Assembly: GCF_000383615.1 (NCBI RefSeq)
Contig: NZ_KB911583.1
Coordinates: 62,001-126,000 of the forward strand
Source: Streptomyces canus 299MFChir4.1
Lineage (GTDB): Bacteria > Actinomycetota > Actinomycetes > Streptomycetales > Streptomycetaceae
Direction: 5' to 3'
Length of the DNA stretch: 64,000 bases
Below, in pieces: positions 1 to 8,353 of this stretch. The notes under the pieces are model-generated. The model had not been told where the DNA came from, made no database searches, and saw only the letters and a list, made by a program, of their open reading frames with translations. Positions within the stretch are counted from its first letter, which is position 1. Each line of letters opens with the position of its first letter. Made by a program: the position numbers and the translations under genes.

Positions 1-1032
1 GGCCGGGGTTGGGTCAGCGAGGCGCCCGGTGTGTTTCTGAGCCGCTGAGGACTGTCGAGCGGGCGCTGCCCGGGCTTGCGCACTGCGCGCGTCGGGTCGG
101 CGGCCACTGGCAGGAGCACGGTGACGTCCGTGGCCGTCCTGGCCTTGGGGCCCTGCACCGACAACACCCGACCTCGTGACGCCGTGTCCGGCGAGGACGG
201 GCTGCGGCCAGAAGGCGGCCGTAGCCCCACGAGGTTGTTCGAAGAGCGCCGGCTCGCGTAGCGAGCCGCCGGTGTCACTGCCGCCTGCCGTGGCGAGCGG
301 CCACGTCCCGTAGGCAGCACTGCGCCCGGAGCACCCCCGCGCCCGGAACGCCCCTGCGCCCGGTTCGCCCGCGCTGCGGGATACGGGTACGGGCGCATCG
401 GCGACAGCCTCCGGCGCGCTCATGCGCGCGGATGTCGGTGAGGCGTGGCCCGGTGGCCGCGGCGGTCCCGCACCGCGGCGGACCGACACAGTCAGTGACG
501 ATGCGGAAGGCTTGGGCCAAGGCTCCGGAGGGGTGCCGGAGAGCCTGTCGTACCCCGGGTACGGGTCCGCGCGGCGATCGAGGTGTGCGTACGGCCTGGG
601 CCCTCGTCTGTCGTGCGTGACCGGTTCTGACCAGGGCTGATCGGTATTCACTCGTTCGGGTAAGGCGGGCCGGTCGGCTTGTCGGTCTGTCGTGCGAGTC
701 CTCATACCAGAGCGGGACGCTCCGCGGAGGAGTTTGTCAACTGCCGCTCGCACATGATGCGTTGGCGACTACTGTGAGTGTCCGCCGGGCGACGAGGGGT
801 TGAAGTCTTCGGTTCTCTCGACCGGTACGCCATGACGCATGCCCACGGCGAACAGCCGAGGCGCGGGGAGGAGGGAGGCGACGCGCCGGTGACCGATGAC
901 CATGCCGCCGCGCGAGCCGCCCGGCAACCCGCCCCGAAGCCCGTGGGGGCACCCGCCGGAGCCCGCCGACCCGGGCCGGGCGGCCCGGAGCCCTCCGGCC
1001 CACAGGACCGACGGACCAGTACAAGGACACCG
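1..1032. other. Gene-free leader before the conservon
   Basis: No convincing gene was found in this kilobase. Open frames here are short, lack ribosome binding sites and resemble no family I know. It contains one strong hairpin (250-268). The frame of the following sensor kinase is open upstream to GTG 778 and ATG 832, but that stretch encodes low-complexity Arg/Pro/Ala sequence. A good ribosome binding site (AAGGA, about 7 bases ahead) occurs only at ATG 1033, so 778-1032 is probably untranslated leader. The conservon promoter should lie around 620-1000, but I see no clear consensus. Confidence 0.5.
250..268. terminator. GC-rich hairpin, possible terminator
   Basis: Perfect 8-base inverted repeat CGGCTCGC / GCGAGCCG around a GTA loop. 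There is no T-run after it, so it would be a Streptomyces-type hairpin terminator for a gene lying before the window. A regulatory role is equally possible. Confidence 0.3.
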
Positions 1033-3759
1033 ATGTCTCACCTCCGCGCACCGGCCGCACGCGCAGACCGCCGTGAGGGCGGGCGGCACGGGCGGCCGGT
1101 CGCCCGCCCCGCCCCCTCGCTGCCCGAGACGCACATACGGCCGCAACTGCTGCGGCTGGCCGTGCTGCCGCCGATCGCGGTCGCCCTCAGCGGCTGCGCG
1201 GCCGTCCTGTTCACCGTGCGCTCCACCGGGGCACAACCCGGCCTCATCCTGTGGAGTGTTCTGGCCGGCGCGGTCTCGGTCACCTTCGCGGGCATCGCCA
1301 TCGCCGCCGTCGCGGCCGACCGCGCCGCGAAATCGGTGAGCGACCGCGTGGGCGCGCTGCGCCGCAGCAGCGCGCGCCGCGAGGCCGACCTGCGGGCCCT
1401 GGTCGACGGGCTGCGCCGCGGCGAGCTTCCGCCGGGGCGTGGCCCGGGCACGGGTCCGCCCGAGAACGCCGACGACTTCGACCTGCTCGCCGCCGACCTG
1501 GCCCGCGCCCACGACGGGGCCGTCACCGCCGTCGTCCAGGCCGCCCAGCTCTCCAGCCAGGCAGGCAGCGAACAGAAACTGGAGGTCTTCGTCAACCTGG
1601 CGCGGCGCCTTCAGTCGCTCGTGCACCGGGAGATCTCGATCCTCGACGAGCTGGAGAACGAGATCGAGGACCCCGACCTGCTCAAGGGGCTCTTCCACGT
1701 CGACCACCTCGCCACCCGTATCCGCCGGCACGCCGAGAACCTCGCCGTCCTCGGCGGTGCCGTCTCGCGCCGGCAGTGGAGCAACCCCGTCTCGATGACC
1801 GAGGTGCTGCGCTCCGCCATCGCCGAGGTCGAGCAGTACTCGCGGGTCAAGCTCGTGCCGCCGATCGACGGCACACTGCGCGGGCACGCCGTCGCCGACG
1901 TCATCCATCTGCTCGCCGAACTGGTCGAGAACGCCACGGTGTTCTCGGCGCCGCACACCCAGGTGCTGCTGCGCGCCAACCTCGTGACCTCCGGGCTCGC
2001 CGTCGAGGTGGAGGACCGCGGGCTCGGCATGCCGGTCGCCGAACAGCACCGGATGAACGCCCTGTTGGCGGACCCGGACCAGGTCAACGTCGCGAGTCTG
2101 CTGGCGGACGGGCGCATCGGGCTGTTCGTGGTCTCGCAGCTCGCGAAGCGGCACGGGATCCATGTCCGGCTCCAGACCAACATCTACGGCGGTGTCCAGG
2201 CGGTCCTCGTCGTGCCGCAGGCGCTGCTGGGTTCGGCGCCGGGAGCGGTCGGCGCGCGGCCGCCGGAGGCCACGGGGGCGGCCGTGTCCCCGCAGGGCCC
2301 CGGTCACCCGAGGCCGGGGCACGAGGCACGGCACCGGGGAGCGTCCGCGGAGCCGCGTCCCGGGGCCGACCCGCGGCGGCGGGAGCCCCGGGGCACGGAG
2401 CCCGGCCTCAACGGCAGCGCGGCGCCGACGGCACAGGGCGGCGCAGCGGAGCCGCAGGGCGCCCGGCACGGACGCGGTGGCCATGGGCCGGTACTGAACG
2501 GGAGTGGCCGCGCGCCCGGCGGAGGTGAACCGGCCGGCGACGGGGCCGCGCCGAACGGCGGCGGGGCCGCGCCGAACGGCGGCGGGGCCGGGCCGAACGG
2601 CGGCGGGGCCCCGTCGAGCGGTGGCGGGCATGAGCCCGGCGGCGAGCCTCTGCCCAGTGGCGGCTGGCGCTTCCTGAACAGCGCCTCGGCGACACCGAAC
2701 ACCGGCGGGAGCGTTCCGAACGAAGGCGAGAACCTGCCGGGTGAGGGCGGGCCCGACGGGTCCGACGGGTCTTCGCCGGTCGGCGGCGGAGGCGTGCCGG
2801 TCGGCGGCGGAGCCTTTTCCAAGGGCGCTTTGGGGACGCCGGGTGGTGACAGCCAGGCGCTCGGCGGTGACTCACTGGGGAGCGGCAGCGGGGTCTACCT
2901 GAACGGTGGCTCGGCCGTACCGGGAGACGGCGGGAGCGTGCCGAACGGAAGCGGGCCCCCGGCCGGTGGGAAGGGCACGGCGACCGACCGGCAGCCCGGT
3001 AGTGGGAGCGTGCCGAACGGCGGGGGAGCGCGCTCCGGGCGTCCCGCGCCGCTGCCCGTGCGCGGGGCCCGTGGGGCTCGGCCCACTCCCGCCGATGCCG
3101 TGCCCGGGATCAGGCCCGACGACCGGCGGCTGGTCGCCGAGCATGTGACCGCGCCGCCCACCCCGCGTACCGGGACAGTGCGCGGCACCATGGGCAAGCC
3201 CCAACTGCCCCGGCGCCGCGCCCAGGAGCACATCGCACCCCAGCTGCGCGGCGGACCGGCGCCCCGGCAGGAAGCCGAGTACCTCACCGGCCACGACCCG
3301 GGACTGATGGCGGCCTTCCAGCGCGGGATCAGCCTCGCCGAGGCCCAGCAGCACCTGGAGCCGGAGGGCGGTGAACCGACCACGTCACCGCCGTTGCCGT
3401 TGCCGTCGCCGCGTAGGGAGATCGGCCACATGGGTTCGGCCCAGCAGGCCCCGCCGGCCCACCCGGAAACGGCGCCAAGGGGCCGTACGCAGCGGGACGC
3501 CGCCTACACAGGTGCACCCACCGACATCGGCTCCCCGGCATCCGCCCCTCCGGAGCCCCGCCCTGCCCCGTCCCCCCATCCGTCCGCCTCCTTCGACTTC
3601 GATTTCGACCTGGACGCGAGCCACACGGAGGCCGCACCCACGACCGACGCCACCACCCTTGACGCACCCCCCATGGAGCGGCCCCACATAGCCGAGGCGC
3701 ACGGCCTCGATCACGACCGCACCACCCCCCGGCACGACGGGAGCGCACCCGCCGGATGA
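1033..3759 (+). CDS. cvnA: CvnA-type sensor histidine-kinase-like ATPase of a conservon
   Basis: First gene of a conservon, the actinobacterial four-gene set that resembles a membrane-bound G-protein-coupled sensor. Read from ATG 1033 (AAGGA ribosome site) it gives 908 residues. Two membrane helices lie at about 38-62 and 70-95. A dimerisation-like helix follows (HREISILDELENEIEDPDLL). The ATPase domain has an N box with Asn300 (LLAELVENATVF), a G1 box VEDRGLGMP near 326-334 and a G2 box GRIGLF near 360. Residues beyond about 405 form a long disordered Gly/Pro/Asn-rich tail of roughly 500 residues, unusually large, with heptapeptide repeats. The conservon role is family knowledge; the ligand is unknown. 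Start codon choice is the main uncertainty. Confidence 0.88.
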   Translation: MSHLRAPAARADRREGGRHGRPVARPAPSLPETHIRPQLLRLAVLPPIAVALSGCAAVLFTVRSTGAQPGLILWSVLAGAVSVTFAGIAIAAVAADRAAKSVSDRVGALRRSSARREADLRALVDGLRRGELPPGRGPGTGPPENADDFDLLAADLARAHDGAVTAVVQAAQLSSQAGSEQKLEVFVNLARRLQSLVHREISILDELENEIEDPDLLKGLFHVDHLATRIRRHAENLAVLGGAVSRRQWSNPVSMTEVLRSAIAEVEQYSRVKLVPPIDGTLRGHAVADVIHLLAELVENATVFSAPHTQVLLRANLVTSGLAVEVEDRGLGMPVAEQHRMNALLADPDQVNVASLLADGRIGLFVVSQLAKRHGIHVRLQTNIYGGVQAVLVVPQALLGSAPGAVGARPPEATGAAVSPQGPGHPRPGHEARHRGASAEPRPGADPRRREPRGTEPGLNGSAAPTAQGGAAEPQGARHGRGGHGPVLNGSGRAPGGGEPAGDGAAPNGGGAAPNGGGAGPNGGGAPSSGGGHEPGGEPLPSGGWRFLNSASATPNTGGSVPNEGENLPGEGGPDGSDGSSPVGGGGVPVGGGAFSKGALGTPGGDSQALGGDSLGSGSGVYLNGGSAVPGDGGSVPNGSGPPAGGKGTATDRQPGSGSVPNGGGARSGRPAPLPVRGARGARPTPADAVPGIRPDDRRLVAEHVTAPPTPRTGTVRGTMGKPQLPRRRAQEHIAPQLRGGPAPRQEAEYLTGHDPGLMAAFQRGISLAEAQQHLEPEGGEPTTSPPLPLPSPRREIGHMGSAQQAPPAHPETAPRGRTQRDAAYTGAPTDIGSPASAPPEPRPAPSPHPSASFDFDFDLDASHTEAAPTTDATTLDAPPMERPHIAEAHGLDHDRTTPRHDGSAPAG
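2545..2607 (+). repeat. Three tandem 21-bp repeats inside cvnA (AAPNGGG)
   Basis: Three consecutive 21-base units encode AAPNGGG, AAPNGGG and AGPNGGG; the third differs by a single base. They sit in the disordered C-terminal tail of CvnA, where similar looser motifs (VPNG, LNGGS, SVPNEGE) recur over about 2,500-3,050. In-frame unit gain or loss would change tail length without breaking the protein. Confidence 0.85.
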
Positions 3760-3827
3760 CCACCCCCGCGTTCACCCCACCCCCCAGCGCTCCCGCAGAC
3801 CTTCGTACCTCAAGGAGTCGATCCACC

Positions 3828-4262
3828 ATGGCGAGCGAAGCGCCGACCGGCCATGTATCCGACCTCGACTGGCTGATGAGCGGCCTCGTGCAGCGCGTGC
3901 CGCACACCAGCAGCGCGGTCCTGCTGTCCTGCGACGGGCTCGTGAAGTCGGTCCACGGGCTCGACGGGGACAGCGCCGACCACATGGCGGCCCTGGCCGC
4001 CGGCCTGTACTCCCTCGGCCGCAGCGCGGGCGTCCGCTTCGGCGACGGCGGGGACGTCCGACAGGTCGTCGTCGAACTCGACTCGACGCTGCTGTTCGTG
4101 ACCACCGCCGGCTCCGGCACCTGCCTCGCTGTCCTGGCGGGACGCGAGGCCGACGCCGCCGTGCTCGGCTACGAGATGGCGATGCTCGTCAAGAGCGTGC
4201 GCCCCTACCTGGTGACCGCGCCCCGGCAGCACGCCGTCGAATCCCCGGCGATGAGGCCTTGA
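3828..4262 (+). CDS. cvnB: CvnB roadblock/LC7-domain protein
   Basis: 144 residues from ATG 3828, preceded by AAGGAG at an ideal distance; the frame is open further upstream but without a ribosome site. The sequence matches the roadblock/LC7 (dynein light chain, MglB-like) fold: DLDWLMSGLVQRVPHTSSAVLLSCDG at the start and an alternating beta/alpha pattern. In conservons CvnB binds the CvnD GTPase and the CvnA sensor at the membrane. It lies 68 bases after cvnA and only a few bases ahead of cvnC, so co-transcription is likely. It contains a single compact domain and nothing unusual. Confidence 0.92.
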   Translation: MASEAPTGHVSDLDWLMSGLVQRVPHTSSAVLLSCDGLVKSVHGLDGDSADHMAALAAGLYSLGRSAGVRFGDGGDVRQVVVELDSTLLFVTTAGSGTCLAVLAGREADAAVLGYEMAMLVKSVRPYLVTAPRQHAVESPAMRP

Positions 4263-4264
4263 GC

Positions 4265-4636
4265 GTGGCAGCGGTCGGCGACGGGCCCTGGCTCGACGAC
4301 GCGGCCGGGCGGCTGGTGCGGCCCTTCACGGTCAGCAACGGCCGCACTCGGCCGTCCATCGCGTTCGACCTTCTGTCGCACGTGATGGCCACCGGTGCCA
4401 CTCCCATCGGCTACCTCGGCCCCGAGCACGCGCAGGCGCTCGACCTGTGCCGCGCGCCCGTCTCGGTCGCCGAGGTCGCCGCCCATCTCAGGCTGCCGGC
4501 GGTGGTCACCAAGGTGCTGCTGTCCGACCTCGTCGACTGCGGGGCGCTGACCACCAAGCCACCCGAGTTCACCCACAACCCGACTGACCGGGCTCTTCTG
4601 GAGGCAGTGCTCGATGGACTACGACGACAGCTCTGA
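4265..4636 (+). CDS. cvnC: CvnC, DUF742 protein
   Basis: 123 residues when started at GTG 4265, just after the cvnB stop (4260-4262); a TTG at 4259 in the same frame would overlap that stop. The sequence fits DUF742, a small winged-helix-like family found almost only in conservons: VRPFTVSNGRTRPS near the N-terminus, then a helix-turn-helix-like segment in the second half (SVAEVAAHLRLPAVVTKVLLSDL). The last 23 bases overlap the start of cvnD, typical of translational coupling. Its biochemical role is unknown; it is thought to be part of the membrane sensor complex. Confidence 0.9.
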   Translation: MAAVGDGPWLDDAAGRLVRPFTVSNGRTRPSIAFDLLSHVMATGATPIGYLGPEHAQALDLCRAPVSVAEVAAHLRLPAVVTKVLLSDLVDCGALTTKPPEFTHNPTDRALLEAVLDGLRRQL

Positions 4637-5213
4637 TCCCTTCCCCACCGCACTGAAGATCCTGGTGGCGGGAGGGTTCGGGGTAGGCAAGACGACCTTC
4701 GTGGGCGCGGTCAGCGAGATCGCTCCCCTCAGCACGGAGGAACTGCTCACCACGGTCAGCGCCGCGACCGACAGTCTCGACGGCATCGAGAACAAGGTCG
4801 AGACGACGGTGGCCATGGACTTCGGCAGGATCACCCTCGATCCGGAACACGTTCTGTACCTGTTCGGCACGCCCGGACAGGAGCGCTTCTGGTTCATGTG
4901 GGACGAACTCTCCGAGGGCGCGCTCGGCGCGGTGATCCTCGCCGACACCCGCAGACTGGAGGACTGCTTCGCGGCCGTGGACTTCTTCGAGCAGCGCGGC
5001 CTCGGATTCATCGTGGCCATCAACGAGTTCGACGGGGGGTACCGCTACGACCCCGAGGAGGTCCGCGCCGCCATCGACCTCCCGCCGGAGATCCCGATCG
5101 TGCGCTGCGACGCGCGGATCTCCAGCTCGGGTGTGCAGACCCTGCTCACCCTCGTACGGCATCTCATCGCCCACAGCCCGGCGCCCGCGCCGAGCCACGG
5201 CGCCCACATGTGA
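4614..5213 (+). CDS. cvnD: CvnD small GTPase (ATP/GTP-binding protein)
   Basis: 199 residues. The P-loop GGFGVGKTT occupies residues 20-28, the switch region carries FGTPGQERF in place of the eukaryotic DTAGQE, and the guanine-recognition motif is NEFD where NKxD is usual. This is the pattern of the MglA/Ras-like GTPases of conservons. ATG 4614 lies within the end of cvnC, so the two are translated together. In the family the GTPase cycles on and off a membrane complex with CvnA-C and relays an unknown signal. A GAF protein follows 58 bases downstream in the position where some conservons carry a cytochrome P450. Confidence 0.93.
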   Translation: MDYDDSSDPFPTALKILVAGGFGVGKTTFVGAVSEIAPLSTEELLTTVSAATDSLDGIENKVETTVAMDFGRITLDPEHVLYLFGTPGQERFWFMWDELSEGALGAVILADTRRLEDCFAAVDFFEQRGLGFIVAINEFDGGYRYDPEEVRAAIDLPPEIPIVRCDARISSSGVQTLLTLVRHLIAHSPAPAPSHGAHM

Positions 5214-5242
5214 TCCCCGCACACACCGTTACGGAGCCGCAT

Positions 5243-5275
5243 ATGACCGACGTCCACAGCGACGGCCGCCCATGA
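5243..5275 (+). CDS. Possible 10-residue leader ORF before the GAF gene
   Basis: ATG 5243 has its own GGAG six bases upstream and encodes MTDVHSDGRP. Its TGA (5273-5275) overlaps the ATG of the GAF gene (5272) in an ATGA arrangement. The GAF start itself has no visible Shine-Dalgarno sequence, so a ribosome finishing this mini-ORF may be what starts GAF translation. No homology can be judged at this length. Confidence 0.35.
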   Translation: MTDVHSDGRP

Positions 5276-5850
5276 GCTACGACCCACCACGCCCGGCCGG
5301 TCGACTGCTGCTCACCCCGGAGGACAAGGAGGCCCCGCACCGGGCGCGACGGCTGCGCCTGCTCGGGCTCGGGGAGTATCCGGAGCCCGCGCTCGACGCC
5401 TTCGCCGAGCGGCTCGCCGAGCGCACGGGGGCGCCGTACGCGATGGTCAACTTCCTCGGCGAGGAGCGGCAGTTCTTCGCCGGTCTCAGGATTCCCGCGG
5501 CCCGGCCCCTGTCGGACGGCGAGGAGGCCAAGCCGGAACTGGGCCGTCATCTGGCGCGCGACCATGGGTTCTGCCCCCATGTGGTCGTCCGCCGCAAGGC
5601 GCTGGTCCTGGAGGACGTCCGTGACTACCCGCGGTTCGCGGGCAACCCGGTCGTCGACGAGTTCGGCATCCGTTCCTATCTGGGCGCCCCGCTCATCGAC
5701 TCCGCGGGGATGGTGCTGGGCACGGTGTGCGCGGCCGACGTGGAGCCGCGGACCTGGGGGAAGTCCGGCCTGGAGACCATCAAGTCGGCGGCGGCGGAAC
5801 TCGTCGCGCGTCTGGAGCGACGGGAGGCCGACGGGCTCCCTGTGCTGTGA
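5272..5850 (+). CDS. GAF-domain protein linked to the conservon
   Basis: 192 residues. The sequence follows the single-GAF pattern common downstream of actinobacterial conservons: LLGLGEYPEPALDAFAERLA, then GAPYAMVNFLGEERQFFAGL, a central FCPHVVVRRKALVLEDV and the core IRSYLGAPLID near the end. GAF domains bind small molecules or chromophores, or only mediate dimerisation; the ligand cannot be predicted. There is no output domain (no HTH, kinase or cyclase), so it probably acts through a partner such as CvnA or CvnD. Its ATG overlaps the stop of a 10-codon ORF, suggesting coupled translation. The gene ends about 20 bases before the next promoter region. Confidence 0.8.
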   Translation: MSYDPPRPAGRLLLTPEDKEAPHRARRLRLLGLGEYPEPALDAFAERLAERTGAPYAMVNFLGEERQFFAGLRIPAARPLSDGEEAKPELGRHLARDHGFCPHVVVRRKALVLEDVRDYPRFAGNPVVDEFGIRSYLGAPLIDSAGMVLGTVCAADVEPRTWGKSGLETIKSAAAELVARLERREADGLPVL

Positions 5851-5871
5851 CGGGCGAGACGGCCTCCTTCC

Positions 5872-5888
5872 TAGCCGACCGGTCTAGT
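5872..5888. promoter_or_regulatory. Operator-like palindrome GACCGGTC before tetR
   Basis: TAGCCGACCGGTCTAGT contains the palindrome GACCGGTC (5877-5884). It lies where the -35 region of the following leaderless tetR gene should be (-10 hexamer TACACT at 5896-5901). The same core with the same flanks recurs at 9769-9788 ahead of the SDR gene. LmrA/QdoR-type TetR repressors recognise boxes of similar sequence. Confidence 0.6.
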
Positions 5889-5907
5889 ACCTACGTACAC
5901 TCGCTGT

Positions 5908-6507
5908 GTGGGACGCACCAGTGACGCCAGGCAGAAGATTCTCGGTGCCGCGCGCTCGCTCATCGAGGGGCGCGGCTACTCGGCGCTGGGCGTGGCCGAG
6001 ATCTGCAAGGCGGCCGGGGTGCCGAAAGGCAGTTTCTACTACTTCTTCGAGTCCAAGGAGGCCCTCGCGCTCGCCGTCGTCGACGAGCACTGGGCGGCCC
6101 AACGGCGGGACTGGGAAAGCGCGTTGAGGACGGACGCGGACCCTCTGGGGCGGCTGCGCGCGCTCTTCGAGCAGACCGAGGCCGGCCAGCGCGCCGTCCA
6201 GGAGGGCCGCGGCACGGTGGCGGGCTGTCTGTTCGGGAACCTCGCCCTGGAGCTGAGCAACCACGCCGAGCCCGTGCGCGGACGGTTGCAGGAGATCTTC
6301 GAGGCGCAGGTCGACCTGGTCGAGGCCGTCGTCGCCGAGGCCCGGGAGCGCGGTGACGTCACCGTGTCCGACCCCCGGCAGGCGGCGCGGGCGGTGGTGG
6401 CCCAGCTGGAGGGCCAGGTGATGTTCGCCAAGCTCTACAACAGCCCCGAGCGCCTGAGCCCCCTGTGGGACAACTGCCGCGCGCTGCTCGGGGTCACCGG
6501 CTCCTAG
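5908..6507 (+). CDS. TetR-family repressor, LmrA/YxaF-like
   Basis: 199 residues from GTG 5908. The N-terminal helix-turn-helix (residues about 10-60) reads ILGAARSLIEGRGYSALGV, then the recognition helix VPKGSFYYFFESKEAL. The C-terminal ligand pocket has GCLFGNLALE, typical of the LmrA/YxaF-like branch. TACACT lies six bases before GTG, so the mRNA is probably leaderless. A GACCGGTC palindrome at the promoter suggests autorepression, and the same site at 9769 suggests that it also controls the SDR-SnoaL pair 4 kb away. The next gene is convergent and overlaps its stop by four bases. The inducer is unknown. Confidence 0.9.
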   Translation: MGRTSDARQKILGAARSLIEGRGYSALGVAEICKAAGVPKGSFYYFFESKEALALAVVDEHWAAQRRDWESALRTDADPLGRLRALFEQTEAGQRAVQEGRGTVAGCLFGNLALELSNHAEPVRGRLQEIFEAQVDLVEAVVAEARERGDVTVSDPRQAARAVVAQLEGQVMFAKLYNSPERLSPLWDNCRALLGVTGS

Positions 6508-7097
6508 TAACCGCGCCAGACGTTGTCGAACGCGGCGTCCTCGATGGCCTTGCGCTGGCGTACGGCCTCCAGTTCCATCACCGCGTCCCCGACCGCGGCC
6601 AGCACGGTGGCCGTCTCGTCGGCGAGTTCACCGGCCGGTTCGTCGCCGATGCCGGCGGCTGCCGCCAGCGCGACGAGGACGGGTTCGCCCGCCGCCCAGC
6701 GCTCCTCGGCCTCCCGCCGGGCCGCCGAGTCGACCAGCTCCGGGCGCCCGGTCCGCAGCGTGATCCGGCGGCTGCGCTGCCGGGTCGTGAGCCCGATCCG
6801 CTCCAGGTCGTCGACGTAGGCCGAGGACAGTCCGCGGCCCCGGCGCCACAGCCAGTCCTCGACCGACTCGTACGGCTCCTGCCGTACGAGCGTCTCGGCG
6901 GCCTCGTCCAGCAGGCGGTCGCCCGTGGGGGACGGGGCGCTGGGCAGGATGCGGTCGCCGTCCAGGACGAGGGCGTGGGCGTCGAGGAGGTCGAACACCT
7001 CGGCTCCCGCGAGCGCGAGCGAGAGATCGCCCTGCCCCACCGGTTTGCCGGCGGTCACATCGAGGGCGACGATCGCGAGGTCCCGTGCGGTGGTCAT
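6504..7097 (-). CDS. GPP34-family phosphoprotein
   Basis: 197 residues, in the GPP34 (Golgi phosphoprotein 3) family, which is widespread in actinobacteria although the eukaryotic members bind phosphatidylinositol-4-phosphate. Features seen: an N-terminal LAIVALD, a Gly-rich loop GKPVGQGDLSLALAGAEVFDL, the helical middle WLWRRGRGLSSAYVDDL and the tail LEAVRQRKAIEDAAFDNVWRGY. Start ATG 7097 has GGAG upstream. It overlaps the convergent tetR by four bases. Bacterial function is not established; membrane or trafficking roles have been proposed. Confidence 0.85.
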   Translation of the reverse strand: MTTARDLAIVALDVTAGKPVGQGDLSLALAGAEVFDLLDAHALVLDGDRILPSAPSPTGDRLLDEAAETLVRQEPYESVEDWLWRRGRGLSSAYVDDLERIGLTTRQRSRRITLRTGRPELVDSAARREAEERWAAGEPVLVALAAAAGIGDEPAGELADETATVLAAVGDAVMELEAVRQRKAIEDAAFDNVWRGY

Positions 7098-7138
7098 CAG
7101 AGGCTCCACGTCAGTTGGCCGGGTGCGGCGGTGCGTTT

Positions 7139-8353
7139 TCAGGGGCCGGCCCCGGCGAGCCGGGCGTCCCTGGTCGATTCTCGCTGCTGATCGACGTCCG
7201 TGTGACCCGATACGACCATGTGGTGCGGGAAACCGATCCGCAGTACGCCGGCGGCCGCGGCCGCCGCCAGCACCACGAGGGCGGCGGACAGCAGCGCCCG
7301 GTGGTAGCCGTGGTGCAGCAGCGGGGCGACGATCAGCGGGCCCAGGATCTGTCCGACCGAGTACCCGGCGGTCAGCAGGGCGACCGAGCGCGGGAACCGC
7401 AGATGCGCTCCCACGGCCAGGGCGAGGGTGCTGACGCCGATGAACGTCGCGCCGAACAGCACCGCCGAGCCGAGGGCCGCGGCCGTACCGCCGACCAGGG
7501 CGGGCAGTGCGATGCCCACCGCCTGGACCACGAGCGCCGTGAACAGCAGTCCGGGGCGTGACCAGCGGTGGCCCAGCCGGGCCCACAGCGCCGCGGACGG
7601 TACGGCGGCCAGGCCCACGAGCACCCAGGCGCCGCTGCCGACCCAGCCGGGGGAGCCCTGTCCGACGGCGGCGACCAGGAAGGTCCCGGCGATGATGTAG
7701 CCCACGCCCTCCAGCGTGTAGCTGACGAACAGCGCACCGAACCAGCGGTGCGTACCGGGCCCCGCGCCGCGCCCGCCCGGGACGGCGACGGGCGCCTCCT
7801 CCGGCCGTAGATTCCACGAGGCGGCGGCGAGCAGCGCGGCGAGGACGGCGGCGGCCCACCAGGCGGTGCGCCAGTCGGCGACGGGCCGCACCGCAAGGAC
7901 CAGCAGGCCGGACAGCGCGATGCCGCCGCCCACCCCGCCGAACGCCCAGCCGGACAGGTGCGGCGGGTGCTCCCTCAGGTGGTCCAGGAGGGATCCGGCC
8001 GCGACGACGAACACCAGGGCGCTCGCCACACCGGCGGCCAGTCGCAGCAGGCTCCAGACAATGGTGCTGTGGGTGAGGGGCATCGCGGCGAGCGTGCCGG
8101 TCAGCAGGAGCAGACAGGCGCGCAGCACGGCACGCGACCGGACCAGCACGGGGGCCAGGATGCCCGCGAGGGCGCCGACGAGGTAGCCGGCGTAGTTCGC
8201 GGTGGCCAGGTTCGCCCCGGCCCCGGCGGACAGGCCCGCCTGGGTGTGCATCAGGGGCAGGATCGGGGTGTAGACGAAGCGGCCCACTCCCATGGCCGCC
8301 GCGAGGGCGGCCGCGGCCCGGGTGACATGACCCCAGGGGGACGGAGCGCTCAC
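7139..8353 (-). CDS. MFS transporter, YbfB/YjiJ family
   Basis: 404 residues with about 12 predicted membrane helices and the family's start (WGHVTRAAAALAAAMGVGRFVYTPILPLM). GVGRF.YTPILP is typical of YbfB/YjiJ-like major facilitator proteins, exporters whose substrates are mostly uncharacterised. The GTG start at 8353 overlaps the stop of the muconolactone-isomerase-like gene by three bases, so the two are one transcription and translation unit. A LysR regulator is divergent from that unit. Export of an aromatic or small organic compound handled by the partner enzyme is a reasonable guess, not shown by sequence. Confidence 0.88.
   Translation of the reverse strand: MSAPSPWGHVTRAAAALAAAMGVGRFVYTPILPLMHTQAGLSAGAGANLATANYAGYLVGALAGILAPVLVRSRAVLRACLLLLTGTLAAMPLTHSTIVWSLLRLAAGVASALVFVVAAGSLLDHLREHPPHLSGWAFGGVGGGIALSGLLVLAVRPVADWRTAWWAAAVLAALLAAASWNLRPEEAPVAVPGGRGAGPGTHRWFGALFVSYTLEGVGYIIAGTFLVAAVGQGSPGWVGSGAWVLVGLAAVPSAALWARLGHRWSRPGLLFTALVVQAVGIALPALVGGTAAALGSAVLFGATFIGVSTLALAVGAHLRFPRSVALLTAGYSVGQILGPLIVAPLLHHGYHRALLSAALVVLAAAAAAGVLRIGFPHHMVVSGHTDVDQQRESTRDARLAGAGP

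Noticed and set aside
1..770. Short plus and minus ORFs of 60-100 codons in the first 770 bases
   Set aside because: No ribosome sites, no family resemblance, Arg/Gly/Pro-rich composition typical of non-coding GC-rich DNA.
2540..2610. Tandem repeats as a CRISPR-like array
   Set aside because: The units are 21 bases, contiguous without spacers, in frame, and encode AAPNGGG inside CvnA.
769..2631. A 620-codon minus-strand frame opposite cvnA
   Set aside because: Antisense to the well-defined ATPase of CvnA; sequence resembles random GC-rich coding shadows.
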